A DNA stretch of 64,000 bases, taken from positions 1-64,000 of the forward strand of contig QANT01009265.1 of NCBI GenBank assembly GCA_003254885.1. Direction: 5' to 3'. A model generated the notes under the pieces. That model saw only the letters and a list, made by a program, of their open reading frames with translations. It was not told the origin of the DNA and ran no database searches. Source of the stretch: Purshia tridentata. Taxonomy: Eukaryota; Streptophyta; Magnoliopsida; Rosales; Rosaceae. The translations under genes were made by a program, and so were the position numbers. Shown piece by piece: positions 1-10,500 of the stretch. Positions within the stretch are counted from its first letter, which is position 1. Each line of letters starts with the position of its first letter.

Positions 1-1223
1 AAATTTAGGATTAAATACCAAATTTCAATACTTTTTTAGAAAATCAATTTTGCTTATAATTTTTAGGTTTGGCTACTAACTAATGAACTTAATTTTTAGA
101 ATAGGTCACAAATTTTCAGCCCATTTGTTTTGGGCTTTATTTGTTTGACAAATTTGCTCTTCTATTGACCTTTGGCCCACATATGATGAGTCTTAGATAA
201 AATTTATAAAGTTTTGATAAAATTGTCTTTAATACTTTTACATTGTCTTGGAAATTAGCTAATATAGTCTCAACTTCAGTTTTAGTTGTGACTGTATGAC
301 ACTCAACTTCAAATTCAGTTGTGACTGAATCACAGTCACAACTAAATTGTGATACAGTCACAGTTAGGTTGTGACTGAACTGAAATTTTTTTAAAGAAAA
401 ATTGTATTACAATATAGTATAAATAGAGGTCGAAACAATACTTTTACTCAAAATAATACTTAGTATAGTGGTAAGAGTTGTTTTTTCAACTTATCAAGAC
501 AATCACATCTAAATTGTAAGATAGTCACAGTTAAGATGTGATTGAATTAATTTTTTTTGTTTTAATACAATATAGTATAAATTAATGTAATAGCATGGAT
601 GTAATATATATATATATTATTGTAGTGGCATGTGATGTAATATTTGTGAATTATAGTGTCCTTTACTATATTATTATGTTTGACTTTTCAACTTGTACCT
701 AATCTAAAATGCTATTAAATTTTGGTACCTAAACTAAAAAATTATTGAAATTTGGTATTTAAAGTCAATTAACCTATTTTAAATTAGTTTTAAAATATTT
801 TGATTTATTTTTTGAGTTTTAATATTTATTAAATTAGAAATTAAATTAAAATTTTATTTAATAGAAATGACAAATTATCTCCCTTTTGGACGAAAATGTA
901 ACAGAATTGACCGTGTGTCTCACAATAGCACAAACACTAAATATGCGTCTTAAATTAACACAAACTTAAACTAGTATCCTAAACTTAGATTGAGCCATAG
1001 TAAGAATCTTGTTTGAAAAATTTTCCCTTATATATATACATATTTATATATATATATATAACTATGTATTTTGTTATATATATATTTAGCTATATAATTA
1101 TATAATTTGTTATAGGAATTAAAATTGAGGTCAAATTCGGACTATTTTTTGGACTTTAGGCCAGACTTCTGACAAGCCTAAGCGAGTCGGGATTCGGGCG
1201 GGCCTTAGACTTCAAGGGGAAGG
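1..1223. other. AT-rich intergenic DNA with a short inverted-repeat cluster
   Basis: No gene is supported here. The stretch is AT-rich with low-complexity TATATA runs (about 1027-1062). Between 285 and 377 a 10-base word, GTTGTGACTG, and its reverse complement alternate several times, and a weaker set lies near 500-545. The last ~90 bases (1135-1223) are GC-richer and full of GGGCC/GGGC words. Similar words resume after 4186, so the solo LTR was inserted into an older repeat of this kind. Confidence 0.5.
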
Positions 1224-1228
1224 CCCAA

Positions 1229-4181
1229 TGTAACACCCCGCACTTTCCAAAGTGGTTTTGAAAAGTTTTTAAAAGTTTTCGGGATTTTATTTGGGAAGTA
1301 AAGCGTTTTGGACATTTTTCAAATTTTTAAAGTTTGATTTTAAAGGGGGCAAAAGTTGACTTTTCGTTCGAGAGGACTTTTCACGTTGACTTTGGGTTCG
1401 TTGGAAAGGTCTCGTCCTCACGAGTTCGTAGACACGTAGCACGCGTCGAACGGAGATACGGTTTGAAAGTTACGGACGTGTGAAGAGAAGGACACATTGG
1501 TAATTTTGAAAAAGGTGATTTTAAAAAGGCACAGAAACCCAGGAATACCCCAGATTTCTCTCTCCTCTCTCCCGATCCTTCTCTCCCTCTCGCGAGTTCC
1601 ATCCCCAGCCGTGCCTTTCGCCGGCGCGTGGGGGGGCGTCCGGCGGCGGGCCGGCCTGGTTTTTGGCTCGTTGTGCGCGCCTCTCCTCCCTCTTCCTTCC
1701 GGTGGTGGCGGTTTCCGGTGAAACAGTCCAGAACTCGGGGATTCGCGCGTGCACAGTCGGCGTCACCGTTGGCGATCTCGCCGTTTCCGGCGACGACGAG
1801 GCTCAACGACCACCCAGATCTCTTCCTCTCGTCGAGCCCAGCGTGTTGGTGGGTTCGATTGACCCGTGGGACCGCCGTGGGCGGCGGATCGAAGCTAGGT
1901 GTGCAGCTGGCTTTCCAGCCAGTTTTCACCCTTTTCCGGCCACTTTTGGCCGTCGACCCAGGTTCGAGTTTTGATCCCTTCGATCTCCTCTACGTGCCCG
2001 TATAATTTGTTTTGGCTAAACGCGAGTTTCATTTTTGACAGTTGACCGCCCGTTGACCGTCGTAGGACTTGCTGCGTGTGACGGTTCCAGCGACCGTTCC
2101 TTGGTTTTTGGCCTCGGGCCAACTACCCGAGCTTGTGGGTGAGTTCGGGTGAGTTCTCGGACTTTCTGCGTGGGTTCCGAGGGTCGGGTAGCCACCGTGT
2201 GTGGTGGTTCCCGCTCGTTTTTCGTGATTGTTGGACTTGTTTGCGAATTCTAGTTTATTGCTTGGACTGTCTGGTCTTAACAGGTACGTGCGGCTTGGGA
2301 AATTGTATTCCCGATGCCGTTATGCTGCAGGATTTTAGAATCCGAGTAAAGGAGCCACGAAGGACACGAAGGGCAATTCGGTCTTTTGCTTGGCCACTGT
2401 GAGTGAACCTAGGACCCTTTAATCCTCAGATTAGTTAGTTACTTGGTTGCTTGTATGCTTGTTTGTTTTGGCTGCTGGTTGCTAGTCAAGGGGGGTTACG
2501 GAATTAGGATTGGAATACCGATAAATTAATGATTATTTGAGGTTACAGAATTAAGAAATGTTTGGAGCTTCTGTGAGGACTAAGTAAGGATCAGTGGTTG
2601 TGATTGAGGATTAACGAATCCAGGTGGAGAGTTTTGGTTAAGATTGGGATTCCCGGGGGTTTTAAGGTTATGACTTCTTAAGGTAATTTAGTATGGATTT
2701 TGGTTTGGAAACTGATTTTAAGAACTCAGTTTATTCTTGGTAAAAGTTAAAGATTTGATCTTATTTATCAGTTTTTGGAAACTTTGGTTTTTTAAGAAAG
2801 GATTTTATTAGTTGTGGTTTGAAAAACTTAAAAGTGGATTTAAATTGTCGTATGAGTACCCAGCTACAGATAAGTTCAGTAAGGTCTTTAGGACCCATCG
2901 TGACACACACATAGGCTTTGGGCCGTGTGTTGCGGTGCCTCGCCCTTTGGGGGCAGCTCTGCGTGCACGTATGACCAGTTATTTGCCCTGCCTGTACGAT
3001 GCAGAATTCCGTACAGGTGTATGGCCAGTTAGCTTTGCCCTGCCTGTACGATGCAGAATTCCGTGCAGGTGTATGGCCAGTTAGATTCGCCCTGCTCGTA
3101 CGATGCAGCATTCCGTACGAGTGTATGGCCAGTTTCCAGGGTACTTAGACGATGGTTTTATTTATATTGTTAGTTTACAGTTGTTCTTGAGAATTACAGT
3201 TTTCAGTTCTTAATTGATATTTTAAGAACTTGACCAGTTTTATTGATTTATCAGAGTTTTCAGTTCTGGTCTTATAAATTGGGACTTTGATCAGCTTTAT
3301 TATTTGCTAAAAGAGTTTTGCAAATGGATTTTAAAAGCGGATTTCTACAAGAGTTTTCAGTGGATTTTTATAAAATGTTTAAAGCTAGGGGAATCTCAAA
3401 GGGTGTAGTGAAGTGTTGAGAAACTTGGAATTCAAAGGTTTAGGCGAGAATCGATTACCAAGGTTTGAGAACAGAAGTTACTTGAGGATAGTGGAAGGAT
3501 TAATTGAGGTAAATTGGCTCGGAATGGATATCGAGGATTCTAAGATTATTGGAGAATCTAGTGGGATTCTAAGTCAGGACTTGGTGGTGTAATTCGAGGT
3601 GAATTCTAGTTTAGAGGATCATTTAAGGATAATGGAGGTGATCTTTCAGTTAGAGGTTAAATTGAGGATGTTTGAGGGATTTAAGGATTACAGTGGAATT
3701 GGATTGGTTAGAGGATCGGTGACCAGGTTAAGAATTATCATTTATGATTTATGATTTGTGGTTTGATTTTGATTCGAGGCTTTAAGGTGGTTCTTTATAT
3801 GATTATTTTAATTGAGTTTATTTTGAGATTTACAGTAGGTTTCACTCATACAAGCTCTAGCGAGCTTACCGGGTTTGTGTTTAAACCCGGTGCACCTGTG
3901 GTTGGGTGCAGGGTTGTTTTTGCAGGCTTGCAGGCTGGGGAGACGGTGGAGTGAAGACGAGGCAGTGGGACCAGCAGCAGTTTCAGAAAGTTATTTTACA
4001 GTTTGATTTTTATGTAAAAGTTTTACAGCTTATTTTTATAAACGTGCTTTTGTAAAGTTACAGTTATTTCAGTAGATTATTTTATTATTCATGGCTCACA
4101 GTTTCAGAGAAAAAGGGCCCACAGGAAAAGGTTGTCAGTTTTCTGCAGTTTAGGCACGTGCCCGAGGGTCGGGGTGTGTCA
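1229..4181 (+). mobile_element. Solo LTR of a long-LTR Ty3/gypsy-type retrotransposon
   Basis: A 2,953-base LTR begins TGTAACACCCCG and ends CGGGGTGTGTCA, so it has TG/CA termini inside a 12-base imperfect terminal inverted repeat. It is flanked by an identical 5-base target-site duplication CCCAA (1224-1228 and 4182-4186). There is no internal coding region or second LTR, so this is what is left after LTR-LTR recombination. It contains a GC-rich block (about 1550-2000), a three-unit tandem repeat (2973-3127), and near its 3' end the 'GAGCTTACC...TGCAG' type of sequence seen in many plant gypsy LTRs. The start resembles Tekay/Del-like elements, but the lineage cannot be fixed without the internal region. 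Age cannot be read from LTR divergence because only one LTR remains. Several overlapping open frames in the GC-rich block are not counted as genes. Confidence 0.8.
2973..3127 (+). repeat. Three-unit ~52-bp tandem repeat inside the solo LTR
   Basis: Three consecutive units begin CCAGTTA and end GTGTATGG. Each contains an 8-base inverted repeat around an 11-base loop: CCTGTACG pairs with CGTACAGG in unit 1, and CTCGTACG pairs with CGTACGAG in unit 3. Both arms differ between these units in a way that keeps pairing. Confidence 0.75.
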
Positions 4182-4186
4182 CCCAA

Positions 4187-5332
4187 GCCTAGCCTAAGGA
4201 TTTCAGGTTGGGCCTAATCGGGCTTCTACACAACTAGTCGAGCGGCTTCAGTTGGGCTTTGGACCTTGGGTTTTTTGGTGAGGCCGAAGTAAAAGTGTCC
4301 AAAAACCTAGACGACTCCAATAATCCAACAAGTGAGAATGGCTCACCAGTTCCGAATTATGTTCAGTAGGGACATTAGTTCTCCCTTCAAACATGGTCTC
4401 AATATCGAATTATGTTACAATAGGTATATCAGGAGTGTTGAAAAAGAGAGAAATAAATAGTAAAAATTACAAATAAATTAAATTTTATGATAAATAGTAA
4501 AAATTACAAATAAATAGTTTATACCAAAAAATATATATATAATGCTGAGGTGGCCTTATTAAGACCACTAGATTAATTTAGTTGTTCTTTTTTATGACCA
4601 AAGACTAACTTAGTTGTTCATATGCTTTGAAAGGTAGAGAACGGCTGCTAAAAGTAGATGATCTTAATCCTTTTAAAAAAAAATCATGTCTATCTTGTAA
4701 AACTGAAAATTATCTTTATATACATATTTTTTTATTTGAAAAAAATAGTGAGCCTTTTCATTTCTTACCCGCCATTGTTTTTGCCTTTGAAGCTCAATTT
4801 ACTCGATTATGGCAAATGATCTCTTTGCATTTATTTCTTATTCTCACATTTCTGCCCAAGTTTCAATATTTTGTTTTTAAAATATATATTTTTAGTATGA
4901 ACATATAATATATATATATATGTGTGTATGTGAAATTAAAAACCCTCTAAAACAACATTATTTTAAGTTATTTTGAGCTAGATGAGACGCCGTTTTAAAC
5001 TAGGATATTTTGAAAAAAAAGACATTAACTAAATACAAACCCAAACCCTAGTCTAATCCTGAAAATCAAATACAAACCCCACCCCCCAATCTCCTACTTC
5101 CTCTCTGGCTTTCCCTCCCCTAGCCCAACAGTCCTTCCGTCGGTCACCTGGCCAGCCCACTACCGCCACTTTACACCATGACCCCCCAGGTTAAGAATCC
5201 TAGATCCGTCCCTTAGTAGGGACATTAGTTCTCCCTTCAAACATGGTCTCAATATCGAATTATGTTACAATAGGTGTATCAGGAGTGTTGAAAAAGAGAG
5301 AAATAAATAGTAAGAATTACAAATAAATAACA
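4187..5332. other. Intergenic repeat-derived DNA with a 114-bp direct repeat
   Basis: No gene is supported. A ~114-base sequence at 4365-4478 is repeated at 5215-5328, starting with AGTAGGGACATTAG and offset by exactly 850 bases. The second copy lies directly downstream of the FBD exon, so the first is probably a displaced copy of that gene's 3' flank. Between them lie AT-rich DNA and a C-rich stretch (5035-5210) resembling a captured leader, ending in the words CTAGATCCGTCCCTTAG often seen at plant transposon borders. Confidence 0.45.
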
Positions 5333-5620
5333 TTATATGAAAATTAATTTTGCTCCTGGACGTAGAAGCAATGCACGGTTTCCTATTGCCGCCAACTGTA
5401 AAAACTCAGAAAGTACCGTGGGGCATTCAATAACATTTGCAAGATCAAAGATAATCTTTTCAAGCACAATGGCATTCTCGATCAAGTACATGGCAAGCTC
5501 GGTATCAATAGCAGACTCGACGAACCCAGAAAGTTTAACCACCTTAAGGCATTGATGAGGACGTTTATCAATCTTTCTCATACTTCTCGAAAGTTGCCGT
5601 AGCTTGGGTTGCCAATTCAA
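5333..5620 (-). pseudogene. Last exon of an F-box/FBD/LRR-type gene, otherwise missing
   Basis: A 288-base open stretch on the minus strand encodes an FBD domain. It has the family hallmarks PHQCLKVVKLSGFV, IDTELAMYLIENA, VLEKII and a C-terminal RPGAKLIFI before the stop; typical members read HQHLKVVE..GFVG, IDTELAMYLLENAVVLEKI and LPPGAELVI. A splice acceptor (CCCTTTTTCAG) sits exactly at its 5' edge, so it is a terminal coding exon and not an open frame by chance. I cannot find the F-box, the LRRs or any preceding exon on the minus strand up to 7 kb, where a MITE and a duplicated block lie instead. In the family the protein is an SCF substrate adaptor. Here only the FBD tail remains, so I call it a pseudogene fragment, although an unusually distant upstream exon cannot be excluded. 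Confidence 0.65.
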
Positions 5621-5676
5621 CTGAAAAAGGGCAATAAAAAAAGCATAGCAATTTCTTTTGTTGACAAAATTACTTA

Positions 5677-6024
5677 GGCTTTTTTACACAAATACCACTT
5701 GCACTATAAGAGGTGTACTCTTATAACACCCAAACTTTTTTTGTTTACTATTTATCATTTGAAATTATGAATATGTGCCAATGTGGCACCTCTAGTCAAT
5801 TTTTTTGTTAAATCATCAACTTTTTTCTCAAACTTCCAAATTTACCCTTAAAAATTTTTTGCTTTTCTTTGTTATACATACTTGAGGGTAAATTAGGAAG
5901 TTTGAAAAAAAAGTTGATGATTTAACAAAAAAATTGACTGGAGGTGCGACATTGACACATATTGATAACTTCAGGTGGTAAATAGTAAAAAAAAAAGTTC
6001 AAGTGATATTTGTGTAAAAAATCC
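5677..6024. mobile_element. Foldback MITE, Mutator-type, with 9-bp target-site duplication
   Basis: A 348-base element starts GGCTTTTTTACACAAATACC, and its 3' end reverse-complements to GGATTTTTTACACAAATATC. The arms stay complementary over most of the length, with centres such as AACTTTTTTCTCAAACTTCC facing GGAAGTTTGAAAAAAAAGTT. It is flanked by a perfect 9-base duplication AATTACTTA (5668-5676 and 6025-6033), the size made by Mutator-superfamily transposases. It has no coding capacity. It sits just upstream of the FBD exon. Confidence 0.8.
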
Positions 6025-6789
6025 AATTACTTAAACATGTAAAAGTTTGTCAGGAAGCACACAATTTGACAAATCTGTATTTGTACTTTAGCAATGGAAA
6101 ATAAGAAAATTGTGGGAATGGATTAGGAGAGGTATTATAACAAGCATTGGCAAAGGCTGTTTTTGTTTAAATTAATTAGCCAAGTTCTATGGCATGACAG
6201 AGAGTATAGGGACTAGGCAAGATTTCTCCGCCAGCTAGATCCTTTAGACAACACGTTAATACACAACTCGAGTCCATAATCATTTGAATCATCTGAGCTA
6301 CCCAGATTGACTAAGCACAAACAAGTTCAGCACACAAACTAAGTGAAGTCGANATTGGCACATATTGATAACTTCAGGTGGTAAATAGTGAAAAAAAAAA
6401 GTTCAGGTGATACGAGAACACATCTCCTATAGTTCGGGTGGTATTTGTGTAAAAAACCCAATTACTTAAACATGTAAAAGTTTGTCAGGAAGCACACAAT
6501 TTGACAAATCTGTATTTGTACTTTAGCAATGGAAAATAAGAAAATTGCGGGAATCGATTAGCAGAGGTATTATGACAAGCATAGGCAAAGGCTGTTTTTG
6601 TTTAAATTAATTAGCCAAGTTCTATGGCATGACAGAGAGTATAGGGACTAGGCAAGATTTCTATGGCCAGCTAGATCCTTTAGACAACACATTAATACAC
6701 AACTCGAGTCCATAATCATTTGAATCATCTGAGCTACCCAGATGGACTAAGCACAAACAAGTTCAGCACACAAACTAAGTGAAGTCGAA
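5950..6789. repeat. Two ~0.4-kb direct copies joined at an N
   Basis: The block from about 5950 to 6352 (3' part of the MITE plus downstream DNA) is repeated from 6354 to 6789. The copies are about 97% alike over ~330 bases, and the second carries about 31-33 extra bases inside the MITE arm (near 6416-6447). The only ambiguous base of the window, N at 6353, lies exactly at the junction. See findings for the assembly-artefact reading. Confidence 0.75.
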
Positions 6790-7596
6790 AAGTTGCATAT
6801 GCAACATGGATTTCACAATACTAAAACTCAGGTATTCTGAAAACATCAGCCTGATCGACATTATGTGTGAGTATGCTGCAACATACACTTCCGAATAAAG
6901 CTTTAAAAAAAAATAATAATTAATTAATGAATTTATATTGGCCAAAATCCTAGACAGCTCCAATAATCCATATGTAAAAATAAAAAATTACGTCTATCTA
7001 TAACAGTGATATAAAGTGGGTGTGTGATGAGTGTCTGAATATTTGTGTGATTTAACGAAAATGTAAAGAAGGGGGGACAGGGGGTAGTGGGGGGTAAGGG
7101 TTTCATCGAATGGCTCTTCGATCATATGATCTCCATATTATAAGAAATGTAGGATCACATTAATTTATATGAAAAGAAACCGTGTGATCTCCACTCACCA
7201 GCACACGGTTTTCCAAATACCAACGCTCTCTCTTCCATTATTTCTCGCTCTCTCCACTGAAAAGCTTTGATTTTTGTTTTGATATCCCGCAGTTTGAGGC
7301 TTTATTGTGGCCCTTGTGGCCCTTGTGGGCGTTTTCTGGATTTCTTTAATGGCCTCTGCATCTGATTTTCCATCTTCCCGTGCGGGGGAACAGTCATTCC
7401 CACGGGGTTTTCAAAATTCCAACTTCCTACAACCTCCTTTCTTTTTGGTCTGCTCCTACAATCTTTTTGTTGGTTCTTGTGCTTCTTTTCTTGTTTATTT
7501 TTCATTTCCCCAAGAAAAAAGTTACAATTACTTTGAGTGTTTGGAGTTGAAAGATTTGCAAATTACTTACTTATTTTCATCGATCGACTGTTTGCA
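6790..7596 (+). promoter_or_regulatory. Upstream region and probable 5' leader of the TIR-NBS-LRR gene
   Basis: No separate gene is supported. AT-rich DNA to about 7200 is followed by a pyrimidine-rich stretch (CTCTCTCTTCC, CTCGCTCTCTCC, 7225-7258), typical of a plant transcription start and leader. A small upstream open frame overlaps the leader and extends into exon 1 in another frame, but has no domain. No convincing TATA box or W-box cluster was identified by eye. Confidence 0.35.
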
Positions 7597-10500
7597 ATGG
7601 CCTCCTCATCTCATCCTTCTTCTGCTGCATTGGCTCCTCCTCAATGGAAGCATGATGTGTTTTTGAGCTTCAGGGGCGAAGACACCCGCTGGGGTTTTGT
7701 ATCCAATTTATACCACGAATTGCAAGAAGTGCAAGATATTCAAACATTCAAGGATGACCCAAAGCTTGAAACAGGGTCAGTTATTTCTTCAGAGCTCTTG
7801 ACCGCAATCGAAAATTCAAAGTTTGCGGTTGTTGTTTTCTCGTCAAATTATGCTTCTTCTCGCTGGTGCTTGGATGAACTTTCAAAGATTGTTGAATGCT
7901 GGGAAGCCAAGCAAATTAAAGTTGTCCCAATTTTTTATAAGGTGGATCCCTCCCATGTACGGAATCAAAGGGGAAGCTTTGCAGAAGCCTTCACTGAGCA
8001 TGAGAAGAGGTTTCAGGAAGACGCAAAGAAGGTGAAGCGATGGAGAGCTGATTTAACTACAGTGGCTAATCTCTCTGGGTTTGATTCAAACAAATATGGG
8101 TAAGCACTAATAAGCATGAATGAACAACTTACTAGCCTGTGTCTTAACAAGAACCTTAATATTAATATTTGGATGTTATATTCGCTACTTTTCTTATTTG
8201 CGGCCTGATGATTATTTGACCTTTATTTCTTCCTCGTAGAACTGAAAGACAACTTATCACAGAAATTGTCGATTATGTGCGGAATAAAGTGGGACGTACA
8301 ATCAGATTTTCAAATTTAGATCCCAGAGGGAAGTTAGTAGGAGTTGATTCTAGACTAAACCAACTATATTCTCTCTTAGCTCTTGAGGCAAATGATGTTC
8401 GATTTATAGGGATATGGGGTATGGGCGGTATAGGCAAGACAACCCTTGCCATGCTACTTACAGAGAGAATTTCCTCTCATTTTGAAGTTGTCATTTTTGT
8501 TGACGCAAAACTAGATTCCTCAGTTCCTCTACCAAAGAAGATTATTTGTCAGATCTCAAAGAAACAAAACACAGAAGATTGGGATATGATAAAAAAAAAT
8601 TTATGTAAGAAAAAGGTTCTTATCTTTGTTGATGATGGAGATCGACTAAACCAGTTGGAGATTTTGGTCCAAAATAAAGATTGGTTTGGCGAGGGAAGTA
8701 GAATCATCATTACAACTAGAGATCAACATCTGCTAGTCCAGCATGGTATTGATATATCATATAAGGTGGAGGAATTACAAGATGGTGATGCAATTCAGCT
8801 CTTCAGTAAGGAAGCCTTCGGAAAAGATCAGCCCGAGGAAGAATTTTTGGAACTTTCCCAGAGTTTCGTAGATTATGCTAGAGGCCTTCCATTAGCCCTT
8901 AAACTACTGGGAAGTTCTTTGAGTACAAGAGATCGAGATTATTGGAAATTTTCATTGCGTAAACTAGAGAAAAGCTTTGATGCAACTATTTTTAATTGTT
9001 TGAAATTCAGTTATGATGGACTTTGTGAAGAAATTCAGAGCCTATTTCTTGATGTTGCATTCTGCTACAAGGGGATTGACAAGGACCAAGTAATTGAACT
9101 ACTAGACAATTGTGGTCTTGATGTTGCATTTTGCGGTCGTAGTGGGATAGATGTTCTGGTTGAGAAATCTCTCTTAACTATTCAGAAGGCCCACTTTCAT
9201 GTTTCAGGGAACATTGTGGAGATGCATGACTTAATACAAGAAATGGCATGGGAAATTGTTCGCAGAGAGTGTAAAGAAGAGCCTGGTCAACGCAGCCGTT
9301 TGTGTCATAAGAAGGACATCTTTCATGTTTTCGAAAATAATACAGTAAGTAGTCATGTGGAAATTCCAAGTGTGGAAAGAAAATATGTTATTTCTTAACA
9401 CCATTTTGGACTGAACAGTGTGGAATTAACTTTTCTTTTATTCTTAATTCTCAGGGAACAAACAAAATTCAAGTCCTAGTCTTACGCTTGCCCAAATTAG
9501 AAAAGACAGACTGGAATTGTGAAGCATTCTCTAAGATGGACAACTTAAGGATTGTCGAATTTGACAATTTGATCATTCCATCAGGCCCCAAATCTCTTCC
9601 TAATTCTTTGAGGTTAATGAAATGGAGTCTGTATCCTTCCAAATTTCTCCCGCTGAGTTTCCAACCGAAGTTTCTTATTGAACTTAGTCTCCCTCAAAGC
9701 AATATTTTTCAACTGTGGGAGAATGCAAGAGTGGTAAGATAATTGAATATATGCCATGTTCACACATTACATTATTGTTTGAATAAAATTTGTAAAGATT
9801 TTGGAAGCTAATTATTCTACTATTTTTTCATGTATACAGAACTTGGACTACTTGAAAAGGATGGATCTTAGTTACTCTGAAAACTTGATCAGTACCCCAG
9901 ACTTCACCGGTATTCCAAACATGGAGAAGTTGGATCTTGAAGGTTGTATGAAATTAGTTGAGGTCCACCCATCCATTTCAGTCCTCAAGAAGCTTAAAAT
10001 TTGTAATTTAAAAGATTGCAAAAGTATTAAGACTCTCTCAAAAGAGGTACAAATGGAGTCTCTTGAAGTTTTCGATCTTACCGGCTGCTCAAAAGTGAAG
10101 ATGGTTCCCGAATTCTCAGGACAGATGAAAAAATTGTGGATGCTTTGTTTAAGTGGAACGGCTATTGAAAAAATACCTTCATCAATTAAGCATCTGATTG
10201 GCCTTGTTTACCTGTATATAAGTGACTGCAAAAGTCTCTCATGTCTCCCCAGTGCGATTTGTAATTTGAAATCTCTTGAAAAGCTCGATATTTCCGGATG
10301 CTCAAAATTGGACAAGCTCCCAGAAAACTTGGGGGAGATTGAGAGTTTAACATTCCTTAAGTTGGAGAGAACCAATATAAGAGGGCCACCACCCTCCCTT
10401 GTTGGTTTGAAAAATCTCAAAGTACTATCTTTTCGTGGATCACCTAAATCTCAAAGTACTATGGTTTCATGGATTGCCAAAAGTCTTTTGTTTGGGAGAA

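Noticed and set aside
1381-2122. Several overlapping open frames on both strands (74-182 residues)
   Set aside because: They lie in the GC-rich part of the solo LTR, overlap each other in several frames and show no domain. GC richness alone opens frames.
2761-3111. Open frames over the LTR tandem repeats
   Set aside because: The repeat has no codon signal and the predicted proteins are simply repeated translations of the 52-base unit.
6775-6963. 62-residue minus-strand frame as an upstream exon of the FBD gene
   Set aside because: No match to F-box or LRR consensus and no proper donor towards the FBD exon.
7302-7666. 119-residue open frame before and into TNL exon 1
   Set aside because: It shares the leader and ends within exon 1 in a different frame from the TIR domain.
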